DNA of 64,000 nt from Bacteroides luhongzhouii (GTDB lineage: Bacteria; Bacteroidota; Bacteroidia; Bacteroidales; Bacteroidaceae): contig NZ_CP059973.1 of NCBI RefSeq assembly GCF_009193295.2, positions 4,526,001 through 4,590,000 of the forward strand. Reading direction: 5' to 3'. This document shows positions 1 through 8,534 of the stretch, piece by piece. Under the pieces are notes generated by a model. The model made no database searches. It was given only the letters and a program-made list of their open reading frames with translations, and was not told the DNA's origin. Both the position numbers and the translations under genes were made by a program. The first letter of the stretch is position 1. Every line of letters begins with the position of its first letter.

Positions 1-2375
1 TTTTCATCCTGAAGCAGGAAGCTCACTGCATACGACTTCTTACCCGCTTCGAGATTCTTACCTTCATATACATCGAAGAGTTCCACTTCTTTCAACAGTT
101 TCTTCTCTGTTTCGTATGCAATCTTTTCGATTTCGGCAAATTGTATATTCTTGTCAAGCAACAATGCCAGGTCGCGTTTCACAGCAGGGAATTTAGAGAT
201 TTCCTTGTAGCTGATCTTCACAGAACGGATGGCTTTCATCAATTCCTTCCAGTTCAGATCGGCATAATACACTTCATTGTCGATATCAAACGCTTTCAAC
301 AGCTTCTTAGTCACAACACCGAAAGAAGCAAGACGTTTTCCGCCCTTCGTGTTGACAGAGAGTGCGGCAGCAAAAATATCGTCTGTCAGATTACCGACAA
401 CCAGATTGTGCAAATCCAGTCCCAGACGTTTCAATATATTTTCTACGTACGCTTTCAATTCATACACCGAACTATTTTCATCCGCATGCGCCCATGAATT
501 GGAAACCTTCTTACCGGTTACCCACAAGCCCAGGTGATAATCTTCCGAGTAAGGAGCCAGTACCTTCTCTTCGTTCTTCTTGTCAGCATTGAAATAATAA
601 CAGTTACCGAATTCGAAGAACTTCAAATCAGCGTTCTTACGATTGGCGTTATGAGCAATACTTTCCAGTCCGCCGAACAGCAAAGTCTGACGCATAGCGT
701 TCAGATCAGCACTCAACGGATTGAGCAACATCACCAGGTGACTGGACGGATAAGCCTCCAGACCATCATAATAAGCCGCACGGGTCAGTGAGTTGTTCAG
801 AATTTCATTGAATCCACAGCCCACCAGTTGTTCTGCAATCAGGTTCTGCAATTTATTCGACTTATCGTGCTCACCCTTTGTAGTCAGGCTGGAGTTCAGC
901 GTAGTCGGAATTTCGACATTATTATATCCGTAGATACGAAGAATATCTTCAATCACGTCGCAATCACGCTGCACATCTACACGATAAGGAGGCACAGCCA
1001 ATGTCAGTCCTTCTGCCGTTTCATTGGTAATCTTCATTTCCAGGCTGGTCACAATGCTCTTGATTGTCTCTACCGGAATCACTTTACCTACCAAAGAATG
1101 TACTTTTTCGTAAGCAAGATCGACGATAAAATCCTGTGCTGGAGTCGTAAATACATCTTTTATTTCAGAAGAAATCGTACCGCCAGCCAGTTCTTTCACC
1201 ATCAAAGCAGCCAATTTCAGGCAATAAATCACACTATTCGGATCGATACCACGTTCGAAACGGAAAGAAGCATCCGTATTCAACCCATGACGACGGGCTG
1301 TCTTACGCACCCATGTAGGATGGAAATAAGCACTTTCAATGAATACGTCTGTCGTAGCTTCCGTAGAACCGGAGTCCAGTCCGCCGAATACGCCGGCAAT
1401 GCACATGGCCTCTTCCTTGTTGCAAATCATCAAGTCGCGTTCATTCAGTTTACGCTCTACTTCATCCAGCGTAACGAACGGAGTACCTTCAGGCATTGTC
1501 TTTACAATCACTTCGTTGCCTTTAATCTTTCCGGCATCGAAGCAGTGCAACGGCTGACCGAAAGCATGAACGATATAATTCGTAATATCCACTACATTAT
1601 TAATAGGGCGCACACCGATCAGACGCAATTTGTTTTGCAGCCATTCCGGACTCTCCTTCACCGTTACGCCTTTCACGGTAACACCGGCATAATGCGGACA
1701 AGCTTCGCTGTTTTCAACCTTCACTTCGATATTCAAGTCATGGTTTTCCACCTTAAAGCCATCCACCGACGGACGTTGTAAAGTTGCCTGACGACCGTTC
1801 TGAATCAGATAAGCGTACAGGTCGCGAGCTACCCCATAGTGAGAGCAGGCATCCGCACGGTTAGGCGTGATATCCACTTCCAATACATAGTCACTCTTGA
1901 TATTATAATAATCCTTGGCAAGCGTACCCGGAACAGCATTTTCCGGCAATACGATGATACCTGCATGATCCGTACCGATCCCAATTTCGTCTTCAGCACA
2001 AATCATACCTGTAGATTCTACTCCACGGATTTTTGATTTCTTGATGGTAAAGCATTCGTCACCGTCATAAAGTTTCGTACCTAAAGTAGCTACCACCACT
2101 TTCTGTCCGGCAGCCACGTTCGGGGCACCACAAACAATCTGTACCGGTTCACCGTCTCCCAGATTGACAGTAGTAATATGCAAATGGTCAGAATTAGGAT
2201 GTTCCGTGCAGGTCAGCACTTCCCCGATCACAAGTCCTTCCAAACCACCTTTAATGGTTTGCACTTCTTCCACACCGCCAGTTTCCAAGCCGATAGAAGT
2301 CAACGCAGCAGCCGTTTCATCAGGCGTCAGGTCGAAGTTGACATACTCTTTCAGCCAGTTATAAGAGATATTCAT
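1..2375 (-). CDS. pheT: Phenylalanyl-tRNA synthetase beta subunit (3' end cut by window)
   Basis: Charges tRNA-Phe in the cytoplasm as the beta chain of the alpha2-beta2 enzyme. The minus-strand frame opens with ATG at 2375 (MNISYNWLKEYVNFDLTP) and runs open to the window edge, giving about 791 codons of a family usually near 820, so only the last part of the C-terminal anticodon-binding domain is missing. Seen in order: the N-terminal OB/EMAP-like tRNA-binding domain (around residues 40-150, including HPNSDHLHI and IVCGAPNV), the B3/4 editing region, the B5 region and the core, and the start of the FDX-ACB domain (FPAVKRDLALLLD). A promoter -7 box lies 36 bp upstream. Nothing looks broken. 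The identity is secure. Confidence 0.96.
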   Translation of the reverse strand, partial: MNISYNWLKEYVNFDLTPDETAAALTSIGLETGGVEEVQTIKGGLEGLVIGEVLTCTEHPNSDHLHITTVNLGDGEPVQIVCGAPNVAAGQKVVVATLGTKLYDGDECFTIKKSKIRGVESTGMICAEDEIGIGTDHAGIIVLPENAVPGTLAKDYYNIKSDYVLEVDITPNRADACSHYGVARDLYAYLIQNGRQATLQRPSVDGFKVENHDLNIEVKVENSEACPHYAGVTVKGVTVKESPEWLQNKLRLIGVRPINNVVDITNYIVHAFGQPLHCFDAGKIKGNEVIVKTMPEGTPFVTLDEVERKLNERDLMICNKEEAMCIAGVFGGLDSGSTEATTDVFIESAYFHPTWVRKTARRHGLNTDASFRFERGIDPNSVIYCLKLAALMVKELAGGTISSEIKDVFTTPAQDFIVDLAYEKVHSLVGKVIPVETIKSIVTSLEMKITNETAEGLTLAVPPYRVDVQRDCDVIEDILRIYGYNNVEIPTTLNSSLTTKGEHDKSNKLQNLIAEQLVGCGFNEILNNSLTRAAYYDGLEAYPSSHLVMLLNPLSADLNAMRQTLLFGGLESIAHNANRKNADLKFFEFGNCYYFNADKKNEEKVLAPYSEDYHLGLWVTGKKVSNSWAHADENSSVYELKAYVENILKRLGLDLHNLVVGNLTDDIFAAALSVNTKGGKRLASFGVVTKKLLKAFDIDNEVYYADLNWKELMKAIRSVKISYKEISKFPAVKRDLALLLDKNIQFAEIEKIAYETEKKLLKEVELFDVYEGKNLEAGKKSYAVSFLLQDE

Positions 2376-2410
2376 ATACTTAATTTTTTATTGTTTCTCA
2401 AAAAGATTCG

Positions 2411-2418
2411 CAAAGTTA
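2411..2418 (-). promoter_or_regulatory. Predicted -7 box of pheT promoter
   Basis: On the minus strand the bases read TAACTTTG, a perfect match to the Bacteroides -7 consensus TAnnTTTG. It lies 36 bp before the pheT ATG, leaving an untranslated leader of roughly 30 bases. No good TTTG -33 element is visible 19-21 bp upstream. Confidence 0.6.
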
Positions 2419-2487
2419 ATAAGATTTTTCGGTTGACCGAGAAGGTTTGATAAAAAATTGCGCGTTATTTCACCACAGAGGACGCAA

Positions 2488-4047
2488 CTAGAACGGCAAA
2501 GGCCCATCCCCCGGTGTTCCGAACGGATTGCCCGTCTGTGGCATAAAATCAGGCGCGGGAGGAGGCGCGGAACCGACATTACCAGTATTCATCTTCGATC
2601 CCAGCATAGCCCCGGCGGGCTCACCCGGCATCGGGATAACCATATCGTCCTCCGGATTGGAGAAACGGGTAAATTCTCCCTTGAACCGGAGCAACACCTC
2701 GCCTACCGCACCGTTACGATGCTTGGCGATGACAATCTCCGCCATACCGCGCAGGTCATTACCACGATCATCCTGATAAATCTTATAGTATTCGGGACGG
2801 TGGATAAAGCATACCATATCGGCATCCTGCTCGATGGCTCCCGATTCACGAAGGTCACTCAACTGCGGACGTTTACCATCGATACCTTCACGACTTTCCA
2901 CACCACGATTCAACTGCGACAGTGCGATGATCGGAATATTCAACTCTTTTGCCAGTCCTTTCAACGAACGGGAAATGGTACTAACCTCTTCCTGGCGGCT
3001 ACCAAACGCCATACCGCTTGCATTCATCAACTGAAGGTAGTCAATAATAATGATTCTCACCCCATGCTCACGTACCAAACGACGTGCTTTCGTTCGAAGT
3101 TCAAATACAGACAGAGACGGAGTATCATCCACGTAAAGCGGCGCATCCATCAGATTCTTCAGTTTATAGTCCAACTGTTGCCACTCATAACCTGCCAACT
3201 GTCCGCTCTTGATCTTTCCACTTTCAATCTCGCAGACATTCGCAATCAAACGGTTCACCAACTGAACGTTACTCATTTCAAGAGAGAACAACGCCACCGG
3301 ATTCCGATAATCGACAGCAATATTCTTAGCCATGGAAAGTACGAAGGCTGTCTTACCCATCGCAGGACGTGCAGCGATAATGATAAGGTCGGAATTCTGC
3401 CAACCGGAAGTCATTTTGTCGAGCTTTGTGAAACCACTCTCAAGACCGCTCAAACCGTCGGTTCGCGCCGCAGCCTTCTGAATCAACTTATAGGCCTCGT
3501 CAATCACCGGATTGATCTGCGTATAATCCTTTTTCATATTCTGCTGCGAGATCTCGAAGAGCTTACCCTCCGCTTCCTGCATCAGGTCGTCCACATCCAG
3601 CGTTTCATCGAACGCTTTACTCTGGATATTGCTTGTAAACGTAATCAGATCACGTGCCAGAGATTTCTGCGCAATAATACGGGCGTGATACTCAATATGT
3701 GCCGATGAAGCCACCTTACTACTCAATTGAGTAATATAGAACGGGCCTCCCACCTCTTCCAGTTCTCCGCGTTTGCTAAGTTGTTCCTTTACAGTCAGAA
3801 TATCCACCGGTTTCTGATTCACCGCAAGATCGGTGATAGCAGAATAAATCAACTGATGCCGGTGTTCGTAAAAAGATTCAGGACGAAGAATCTCACTCAC
3901 CAATGAGTAAGCATCCTTTTCAATCATCAAAGCTCCCAGAACTGCTTCTTCCAGTTCAGGTGCCTGCGGCTGAATACGACCATAATCATTTACCGGTTGT
4001 ACTTTAGTAGACTTTGCATTGCGGGTATTTCTTTTCTGTTCGGCCAT
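2488..4047 (-). CDS. dnaB: Replicative DNA helicase DnaB
   Basis: Hexameric 5'-3' helicase that unwinds DNA ahead of the replisome and works with primase DnaG. The 519-residue product has the DnaB N-terminal domain (about 28-130) and a RecA-type helicase domain. The Walker A motif AARPAMGKT is near residues 225-233, the Walker B IIIIDYLQLM and the SQLNRGVESR loop follow, and a Gly/Pro-rich tail closes the protein. No intein is present at the usual sites. It is transcribed away from ispE from a divergent intergenic region and ends 113 bp before the pheT start. Length and motifs are normal for Bacteroides. Confidence 0.97.
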   Translation of the reverse strand: MAEQKRNTRNAKSTKVQPVNDYGRIQPQAPELEEAVLGALMIEKDAYSLVSEILRPESFYEHRHQLIYSAITDLAVNQKPVDILTVKEQLSKRGELEEVGGPFYITQLSSKVASSAHIEYHARIIAQKSLARDLITFTSNIQSKAFDETLDVDDLMQEAEGKLFEISQQNMKKDYTQINPVIDEAYKLIQKAAARTDGLSGLESGFTKLDKMTSGWQNSDLIIIAARPAMGKTAFVLSMAKNIAVDYRNPVALFSLEMSNVQLVNRLIANVCEIESGKIKSGQLAGYEWQQLDYKLKNLMDAPLYVDDTPSLSVFELRTKARRLVREHGVRIIIIDYLQLMNASGMAFGSRQEEVSTISRSLKGLAKELNIPIIALSQLNRGVESREGIDGKRPQLSDLRESGAIEQDADMVCFIHRPEYYKIYQDDRGNDLRGMAEIVIAKHRNGAVGEVLLRFKGEFTRFSNPEDDMVIPMPGEPAGAMLGSKMNTGNVGSAPPPAPDFMPQTGNPFGTPGDGPLPF

Positions 4048-4087
4048 GAAGATATTAACTATTTTACAATTTGCTATTTACTATTCG

Positions 4088-4128
4088 CGACCGGACATAC
4101 TCCATAAATAACAGAGTTCTTCCGGTCG
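4088..4128 (-). promoter_or_regulatory. Inverted repeat in the dnaB leader
   Basis: CGACCGGA (4088-4095) and TCCGGTCG (4121-4128) are perfect 8-base complements separated by 25 bases. They lie between the predicted dnaB -7 box and start codon, so the transcript could fold here. The function is unknown. Confidence 0.4.
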
Positions 4129-4134
4129 GGACGA

Positions 4135-4142
4135 CAAAGATA
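4135..4142 (-). promoter_or_regulatory. Predicted -7 box of dnaB promoter
   Basis: Minus strand TATCTTTG matches TAnnTTTG exactly. It lies about 88 bp upstream of the dnaB ATG, so the leader is long (roughly 80 bases) and contains the 4088-4128 inverted repeat. Confidence 0.5.
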
Positions 4143-4186
4143 GAATATAATCATGAAGAATGGATAAGGAAAAATGAAGATTTTAC

Positions 4187-4194
4187 TAACTTTG
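4187..4194 (+). promoter_or_regulatory. Predicted -7 box of ispE promoter
   Basis: TAACTTTG matches the Bacteroides -7 consensus and lies 75 bp before the chosen ispE start. The start site predicted from it is near 4201. It is divergent from the dnaB promoter 45 bp away. Confidence 0.55.
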
Positions 4195-4268
4195 TCCCCG
4201 AATTACATTCAACACATGATTAATTGTCATGTGCAGCACCGCAAATAGTAAATTGTAAAATAGTAAAT

Positions 4269-5093
4269 ATGCTCGCCTTTCCCAATATTAAAATAAACCT
4301 GGGGCTTTCCATCACCGAGAAACGCCCGGACGGATATCACAATCTGGAAACTGTTTTCTATCCGGTAGCACTTGAGGATGCCCTCGAAATCCGGACTTCT
4401 TCTGAAGCTGAAAAGAAGATTACCCTCCACCAGTATGGTATGGAAATAGCCGGCAATCCGGAAGACAACCTGGTGGCAAAGGCTTATTCACTGCTGGATA
4501 AGGAGTTTCACCTTCCCCCTGTCGAAATTCATTTGTACAAGCATATTCCTTCGGGAGCCGGACTGGGGGGCGGTTCATCCGATGCCGCTTTTATGCTGAA
4601 GTTGCTCAACGATCATTTTCAGTTGGAATTATCCGAAGAACAGCTGGAGGTATATGCCGCCACTTTGGGAGCGGACTGCGCTTTCTTTATTAAAAATAAG
4701 CCGACTTATGCCGAAGGTATCGGAAACATCTTCTCACCGATCGAGCTTTCATTAAACGGCTATCAAATCATGATTGTCAAACCGAACGTTTTCGTTTCCA
4801 CCCGGGAAGCCTTTTCAAATATCCATCCGCACCATCCGAAATATCCGGTCAAAGAGGCAATCCTGCGTCCGGTTGCAGAATGGAGGAATATCCTAATCAA
4901 TGATTTCGAGGCAAGTGTGTTCCCTCAACATCCCGTTATCGGAGAAATCAAAAGGGAACTCTATAATCAAGGAGCAATCTATGCCTCCATGAGCGGCTCC
5001 GGCTCTTCAGTGTTCGGACTGTTCGCCCCCGGAACGTCCCTACCGGAAACAATTGAAGGAAGAGACGTTTTCTGTTTCAAAGGAAAGCTATAA
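4269..5093 (+). CDS. ispE: 4-diphosphocytidyl-2-C-methyl-D-erythritol kinase
   Basis: Phosphorylates CDP-ME in the non-mevalonate isoprenoid pathway, using ATP in the cytoplasm. The frame is open from 4224, but the ATG at 4269 is chosen because the protein then begins [15 protein letters not shown], the usual IspE start, giving 274 residues. The upstream 15 codons fall in the AT-rich leader. GHMP-kinase signatures are clear: NIKINLGL at the N-terminus, the ATP-binding glycine loop [15 protein letters not shown] at about 94-108, GADCAFF near 135, and a C-terminal [12 protein letters not shown]. It stands alone on the plus strand between divergent dnaB and convergent galE. Confidence 0.94.
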   Translation: MLAFPNIKINLGLSITEKRPDGYHNLETVFYPVALEDALEIRTSSEAEKKITLHQYGMEIAGNPEDNLVAKAYSLLDKEFHLPPVEIHLYKHIPSGAGLGGGSSDAAFMLKLLNDHFQLELSEEQLEVYAATLGADCAFFIKNKPTYAEGIGNIFSPIELSLNGYQIMIVKPNVFVSTREAFSNIHPHHPKYPVKEAILRPVAEWRNILINDFEASVFPQHPVIGEIKRELYNQGAIYASMSGSGSSVFGLFAPGTSLPETIEGRDVFCFKGKL

Positions 5094-5124
5094 ACATAGT
5101 ATTGTTCGCCCGTACCGGGCGAAT

Positions 5125-5160
5125 AAAAAAACGGTACCACGACTCACGTCGTAGTACCGT
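5125..5160 (-). terminator. Intrinsic terminator facing galE
   Basis: A 13-base stem (5131-5143 with 5148-5160, one G-U type mismatch, TCAC loop) is followed on the minus strand by seven T (5131-5125). That makes it a textbook terminator for leftward transcription from galE, about 190 bp past its stop codon. A second perfect hairpin, TTCGCCCG/CGGGCGAA, sits at 5105-5123 and may serve ispE from the other side, though without a T tract. Confidence 0.65.
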
Positions 5161-5290
5161 CACAACACAAACACAAAATAAAACACGACAAAACTACTAT
5201 GCAATCTTTCCTGTCTATGCCGGGGAGGCATAAGTACTATTTACGTATATTCGCATACTCATAAACAGCTTCAGGTCGATTGGCATCAAA

Positions 5291-5318
5291 TAAACAAATC
5301 GCATGCACGATTTGTTTA
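5291..5318. other. Perfect 11-base inverted repeat just after galE
   Basis: TAAACAAATCG (5291-5301) and CGATTTGTTTA (5308-5318) flank the loop CATGCA. It lies 33 bp beyond the galE stop, and on the minus strand is followed by TTTGATG, so it may be an extra terminator or an mRNA-end stabilising hairpin. Together with TATGCC/GGCATA near 5217-5232 and the two hairpins at 5105-5160, this 250-bp gap holds four stem-loops and no gene. Confidence 0.5.
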
Positions 5319-5350
5319 ATCTTTTATGTTAATTTAAAAACAGAACTCTT

Positions 5351-6385
5351 TTATTGAATCCCTCTTTCACGGAGTTTCAGCTGCCAGTTCCATGCAGAAC
5401 GTAAAGTATCTTCCAAAGTTTCTACAGCCTTCCAACCCAGTTCTTTGTTTGCGAAATCCGGATTCGCCCAAACTTTTTCAATGTCGCCTGCACGACGTCC
5501 GACAATCTGATAATTCAGTTTTACGCCGGTGGCTTTTTCAAAGCCATTTATTAATTCCAATACAGAAACGCCACGTCCTGTACCGATATTGAACACTTCC
5601 ACTTTCTCTTTTTGCGTCTTTTCCAAGATACGACGGATAGCAATCACATGGGCTTTAGCCAAGTCAACGACATTGATAAAGTCACGGATACAAGAACCGT
5701 CCGGTGTATCATAATCGTCACCAAACACACTTAGTTTCTCACGGATACCAATAGCGGTCTGGGTCAGATATGGAATCAGGTTTTGAGGAACTCCATTGGG
5801 AAGTTCACCCAGCAATGCCGTAGGATGCGCACCAATCGGGTTGAAATAGCGCAACATGATCGCATTGATCGGAGCACCTGAAGCTACCGTATCACGAATA
5901 ATTTCTTCATTGATCTGTTTCGTATTTCCATAGGGTGATTCCGCTTTCTTAATCGGAGCCTTTTCCGTTACCGGCAGTTCATCCGGCTGGCCGTATACTG
6001 TACAGGAAGAAGAGAACACAATACCTTCTACTCCATGTTTTGGCATCAGTTCGAGCAGGTTAATCAAAGAAACCAAGTTATTACGGTAGTAAAGCAATGG
6101 TTTCTGTACCGATTCTCCTACTGCTTTGCTTGCTGCAAAGTGAATGATCGCCTTAATTCCTTTATATTTTGTAAATACTGCATCAAGACCTGCAAAGTCC
6201 AGACAGTCCAGCTTTTCAAAAACTGGGCGAATACCGGAAACTTTCTCTATATTGTCAACGACGTCAGCACTTGAATTTGATAAATTATCGATGATGATTA
6301 CTTCATATCCGCTGTTTTGTAGTTCTACAACAGTATGAGACCCTATGTATCCTGTCCCGCCTGTTACTAAAATTCTTTCTTTCAT
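5351..6385 (-). CDS. galE: UDP-glucose 4-epimerase
   Basis: Interconverts UDP-glucose and UDP-galactose for the Leloir pathway and supplies UDP-galactose to envelope polysaccharides. The 344-residue protein is an extended short-chain dehydrogenase. The NAD-binding TGGTGYIGSH is at the N-terminus, the catalytic Ser-Tyr-Lys set includes SSSCTVYG and SPYGNTK, and GALE-typical LRYFNPIGAH, DYDTPDGSCIRDFI and NIGTGRGVSV follow. It has its own promoter (6433-6463) and terminators, so it looks monocistronic. Housekeeping rather than capsule-linked here, since the capsule locus is 20 kb away. Confidence 0.95.
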   Translation of the reverse strand: MKERILVTGGTGYIGSHTVVELQNSGYEVIIIDNLSNSSADVVDNIEKVSGIRPVFEKLDCLDFAGLDAVFTKYKGIKAIIHFAASKAVGESVQKPLLYYRNNLVSLINLLELMPKHGVEGIVFSSSCTVYGQPDELPVTEKAPIKKAESPYGNTKQINEEIIRDTVASGAPINAIMLRYFNPIGAHPTALLGELPNGVPQNLIPYLTQTAIGIREKLSVFGDDYDTPDGSCIRDFINVVDLAKAHVIAIRRILEKTQKEKVEVFNIGTGRGVSVLELINGFEKATGVKLNYQIVGRRAGDIEKVWANPDFANKELGWKAVETLEDTLRSAWNWQLKLRERGIQ

Positions 6386-6432
6386 ATACTTTATAAAATG
6401 GTTAGTTTCTCGGCTTATTATTGTTTGAGTTA

Positions 6433-6463
6433 CAAATGTATGGAAATAAAATGGAATAGCAAT
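6433..6463 (-). promoter_or_regulatory. Bacteroides-type promoter of galE
   Basis: On the minus strand ATTG (6463-6460) is followed after exactly 19 bases by TACATTTG (6440-6433). This fits the -33/-7 arrangement with a perfect TAnnTTTG. The -7 box lies 48 bp before the galE ATG. Confidence 0.6.
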
Positions 6464-6525
6464 AATCTGCCACCATTTTATTTATCAAAAAGTGATTAAG
6501 GTACGATTTGGTAGCAATTAGGTAT

Positions 6526-6579
6526 AAAAAAGAATTGGAAACTCAAATCTGTATGTCGCCACACAGCAGAGCTTCCAAT
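6526..6579 (-). terminator. Terminator of the rnf operon
   Basis: ATTGGAA (6534-6540) pairs with TTCCAAT (6573-6579). Between them CTGTATG and CACACAG form an inner stem. On the minus strand the structure is followed by a run of six T, 29 bases past the rnfA stop. It ends leftward transcription from rseC-rnfBCDGEA. Confidence 0.6.
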
Positions 6580-6607
6580 CCCCTATTTAATTATCAACTG
6601 TAAATCC

Positions 6608-7180
6608 TTACACCACGCCGGAGAATCCCATGAATGCCATAGCAAGCAAACCGGCGGTAATCAAGGCAATCGGAGTGCCTTGCATTCCTTTCGGAACTTT
6701 CACGAGGCTCATCTGTTCGCGCAATCCGGCAAAAAGCACCAGTGCCAGACCGAAGCCGATAGCCGTAGAGAACGCGTACACAACACCTGTCAGCAGGTCG
6801 TAGTCTTTCTGAATCACCAGGATAGCCACACCAAGAATACAACAGTTGGTGGTAATCAAGGGCAAGAACACGCCCAAAGCCTGATACAGAGCAGGCGATA
6901 CTTTTTTCAGAATGATTTCCACCATCTGTACCAATCCGGCAATGACCAGAATGAACGTAATGGTCTGCAAATATCCCAGTCCGAAAACATCCAATACAAA
7001 CTTCTGAATCAGGAAGGTAACGATGGTAGCGATGGTCAACACGAAAGCAACCGCAGCGCTCATACCCATCGCAGTTTCCACCTTCTTGGATACGCCCAGG
7101 AACGGACAGATACCCAGGAACTGCGACAACACGATGTTGTTTACAAAGATTGCCGATATAAATATCAATATATATTCCAT
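6608..7180 (-). CDS. rnfA: Rnf electron transport complex subunit RnfA
   Basis: Integral membrane subunit of the Rnf (ferredoxin:NAD+ oxidoreductase, ion-translocating) complex in the inner membrane. The 190 residues form about six hydrophobic helices and carry the paired motifs of the RnfA/NqrE family: NNIVLSQFLGICPFLGVSKK near the start and TTNCCILGVAI in the middle. It is the last gene of rseC-rnfBCDGEA, 22 bp after rnfE, and is followed by a terminator. NqrE is the homologue in the NQR complex; the B-C-D-G-E-A neighbours make Rnf the correct reading. Confidence 0.95.
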   Translation of the reverse strand: MEYILIFISAIFVNNIVLSQFLGICPFLGVSKKVETAMGMSAAVAFVLTIATIVTFLIQKFVLDVFGLGYLQTITFILVIAGLVQMVEIILKKVSPALYQALGVFLPLITTNCCILGVAILVIQKDYDLLTGVVYAFSTAIGFGLALVLFAGLREQMSLVKVPKGMQGTPIALITAGLLAMAFMGFSGVV

Positions 7181-7202
7181 ATTCTTTTCTTATTTAATTG
7201 AA

Positions 7203-7787
7203 TTAGGCTTTCTTGAAACTATTAATCAGCGCGATGAGATAGCCCAAAGCGATGAAAGCACCCGGAGCCAACACAAACACCAACATTCCATATTCTTCCG
7301 GCATGATGGTCAGATCGAAAATCTTACCGGTTCCGAGGAATTCACGAACAGCACCCAGCAATGTCAGGGCAATGGTGAAACCAAGTCCCATGCCGATACC
7401 GTCGAACATAGAAGCAACTGCGTTATTCTTGGCGGCGAAGGCTTCGGCACGCCCCAACACAATACAGTTCACCACAATCAACGGGATGAAAAGACCGAGC
7501 GTAGCATACAGTCCCGGCACGTATGCCTGCATCACCATTTGAAGCAAGGTTACGAAAGACGCGATCACCACGATAAACGACGGGATACGCACCATATCCG
7601 GAATCAGGTTCTTGATTAAAGAGATCACCACATTCGAGCAGATCAATACGAACATGGTAGCCAGTCCCATACCCATACCATTGATGGCCGACGAAGTCGT
7701 ACCCAATGTAGGACACATACCGAGCAGGAGTACAAACGTAGGATTCTCTTTGATAATCCCGTTCATCATTACTTTAAAGTTATTCAT
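7203..7787 (-). CDS. rnfE: Rnf electron transport complex subunit RnfE
   Basis: Membrane subunit of the Rnf complex, homologous to NqrD and to its partner RnfA, with which it forms the pseudo-symmetric core. The 194 residues contain NPTFVLLLGMCPTLGTTSSA and VVNCIVLGRAEAFA, the family signatures around the conserved cysteines, within about six membrane helices. It lies 15 bp after rnfG and 22 bp before rnfA in one transcript. Length is typical. Confidence 0.95.
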   Translation of the reverse strand: MNNFKVMMNGIIKENPTFVLLLGMCPTLGTTSSAINGMGMGLATMFVLICSNVVISLIKNLIPDMVRIPSFIVVIASFVTLLQMVMQAYVPGLYATLGLFIPLIVVNCIVLGRAEAFAAKNNAVASMFDGIGMGLGFTIALTLLGAVREFLGTGKIFDLTIMPEEYGMLVFVLAPGAFIALGYLIALINSFKKA

Positions 7788-7802
7788 TATCTGTCTCCTT
7801 TC

Positions 7803-8534
7803 TTATTTAGCACTGACCGAATCAGTAAGTTCAACTTTTATTGTGGCTCCCGTAGCTGCGTCTGCGTCTGTAGCCTTTTGAGATGCACCGCTGACACCGT
7901 TCACTTCACCACCTTTGGCTTTATAGGCTTGATAGGCAGCATTCACCGCATTCAGGAAAGCACGTGAAGTAATGGTAGAAGCTGTAATGGCATCCACCGT
8001 TCCCCCATCTTTGCTGACGGTCAGCGGAGTTTCACCCGGATTCATCCCCAAAATAGATTTCGTACTCGCTTCGTGAGATACAGCCTGTTCTCCCTTGGCC
8101 GGGTCGTATGCTCCGAACCATTTGTCGGCTTTAGAGCCCAGTCCCGGAGTTTCCGCGTGAGCGAGCAACGAGTAATTATAGATTTTACCTTCGGCGTTAA
8201 AACCTACCAGCACTTTCAGTTCGCCGCCAAATCCCATTGATTTAGCTTCGACAGCCGTTCCTACAAGTTCTTCGCCGTTCTTGGCGGGATAAACGATGAA
8301 GTCAACGTTCTTCTTTCCGTCTTTCTCGCTGAAGATCGTATCGCTTTCCGCTACCGGATTATTGGTAAATTCGGGAAGAACCTTTTTCAAGGCCTCGTTC
8401 AGCGTCTTCGCGTTCGCTTCGGCAATGGGGCCTTTTGTCAGTTCGTTTACATAAGCCAGCAACGCTACGGAGACAGCCGTCACGCCCGTAAGCACCAGCA
8501 ACATATTCTTTAAAGATGATTGTAACTTTTTCAT
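7803..8534 (-). CDS. rnfG: Rnf electron transport complex subunit RnfG (FMN-binding)
   Basis: Membrane-anchored, periplasm-facing subunit that carries covalently bound FMN. The 243 residues start with one membrane helix (MLLVLTGVTAVSVALLAY) and include the FMN_bind domain, with GETPLTVSKDGGTVDAITASTITSRAF where the threonine of the S/T-G/S-A-T/S-T type site is the flavinylation residue. The C-terminus has an Ala/Thr-rich extension. It overlaps rnfD by four bases (start ATGA at 8534-8531), which implies translational coupling. Confidence 0.94.
   Translation of the reverse strand: MKKLQSSLKNMLLVLTGVTAVSVALLAYVNELTKGPIAEANAKTLNEALKKVLPEFTNNPVAESDTIFSEKDGKKNVDFIVYPAKNGEELVGTAVEAKSMGFGGELKVLVGFNAEGKIYNYSLLAHAETPGLGSKADKWFGAYDPAKGEQAVSHEASTKSILGMNPGETPLTVSKDGGTVDAITASTITSRAFLNAVNAAYQAYKAKGGEVNGVSGASQKATDADAATGATIKVELTDSVSAK

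Larger units (their letters stand above)
4054..4268. repeat. Inverted pair of AT-rich leader elements before dnaB and ispE
   Basis: The 21 bases just before the ispE ATG (4248-4268) and the minus-strand bases shortly before the dnaB ATG (4074-4054) are nearly identical: GTAAATTGTAAAATAGTAAAT against GCAAATTGTAAAATAGTTAAT. Because the genes diverge, the two copies form an inverted pair, each in the 5' leader of its own gene. A related TTGTAATTTTATAATTTGTAA run precedes yidC. These may be translation-promoting AT-rich leaders; their role is inferred. Confidence 0.5.

Noticed and set aside
828..1781. 317-codon open frame on the plus strand inside pheT
   Set aside because: It is antisense to pheT, lacks a ribosome site or recognisable motifs, and has the composition of a shadow frame.
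2458..3708. 416-codon plus-strand frame across dnaB
   Set aside because: Antisense to a clear dnaB; no domain is visible.
4224..4268. Longer ispE start at 4224
   Set aside because: The extra 15 codons fall in the AT-rich leader and precede the standard IspE start [13 protein letters not shown].
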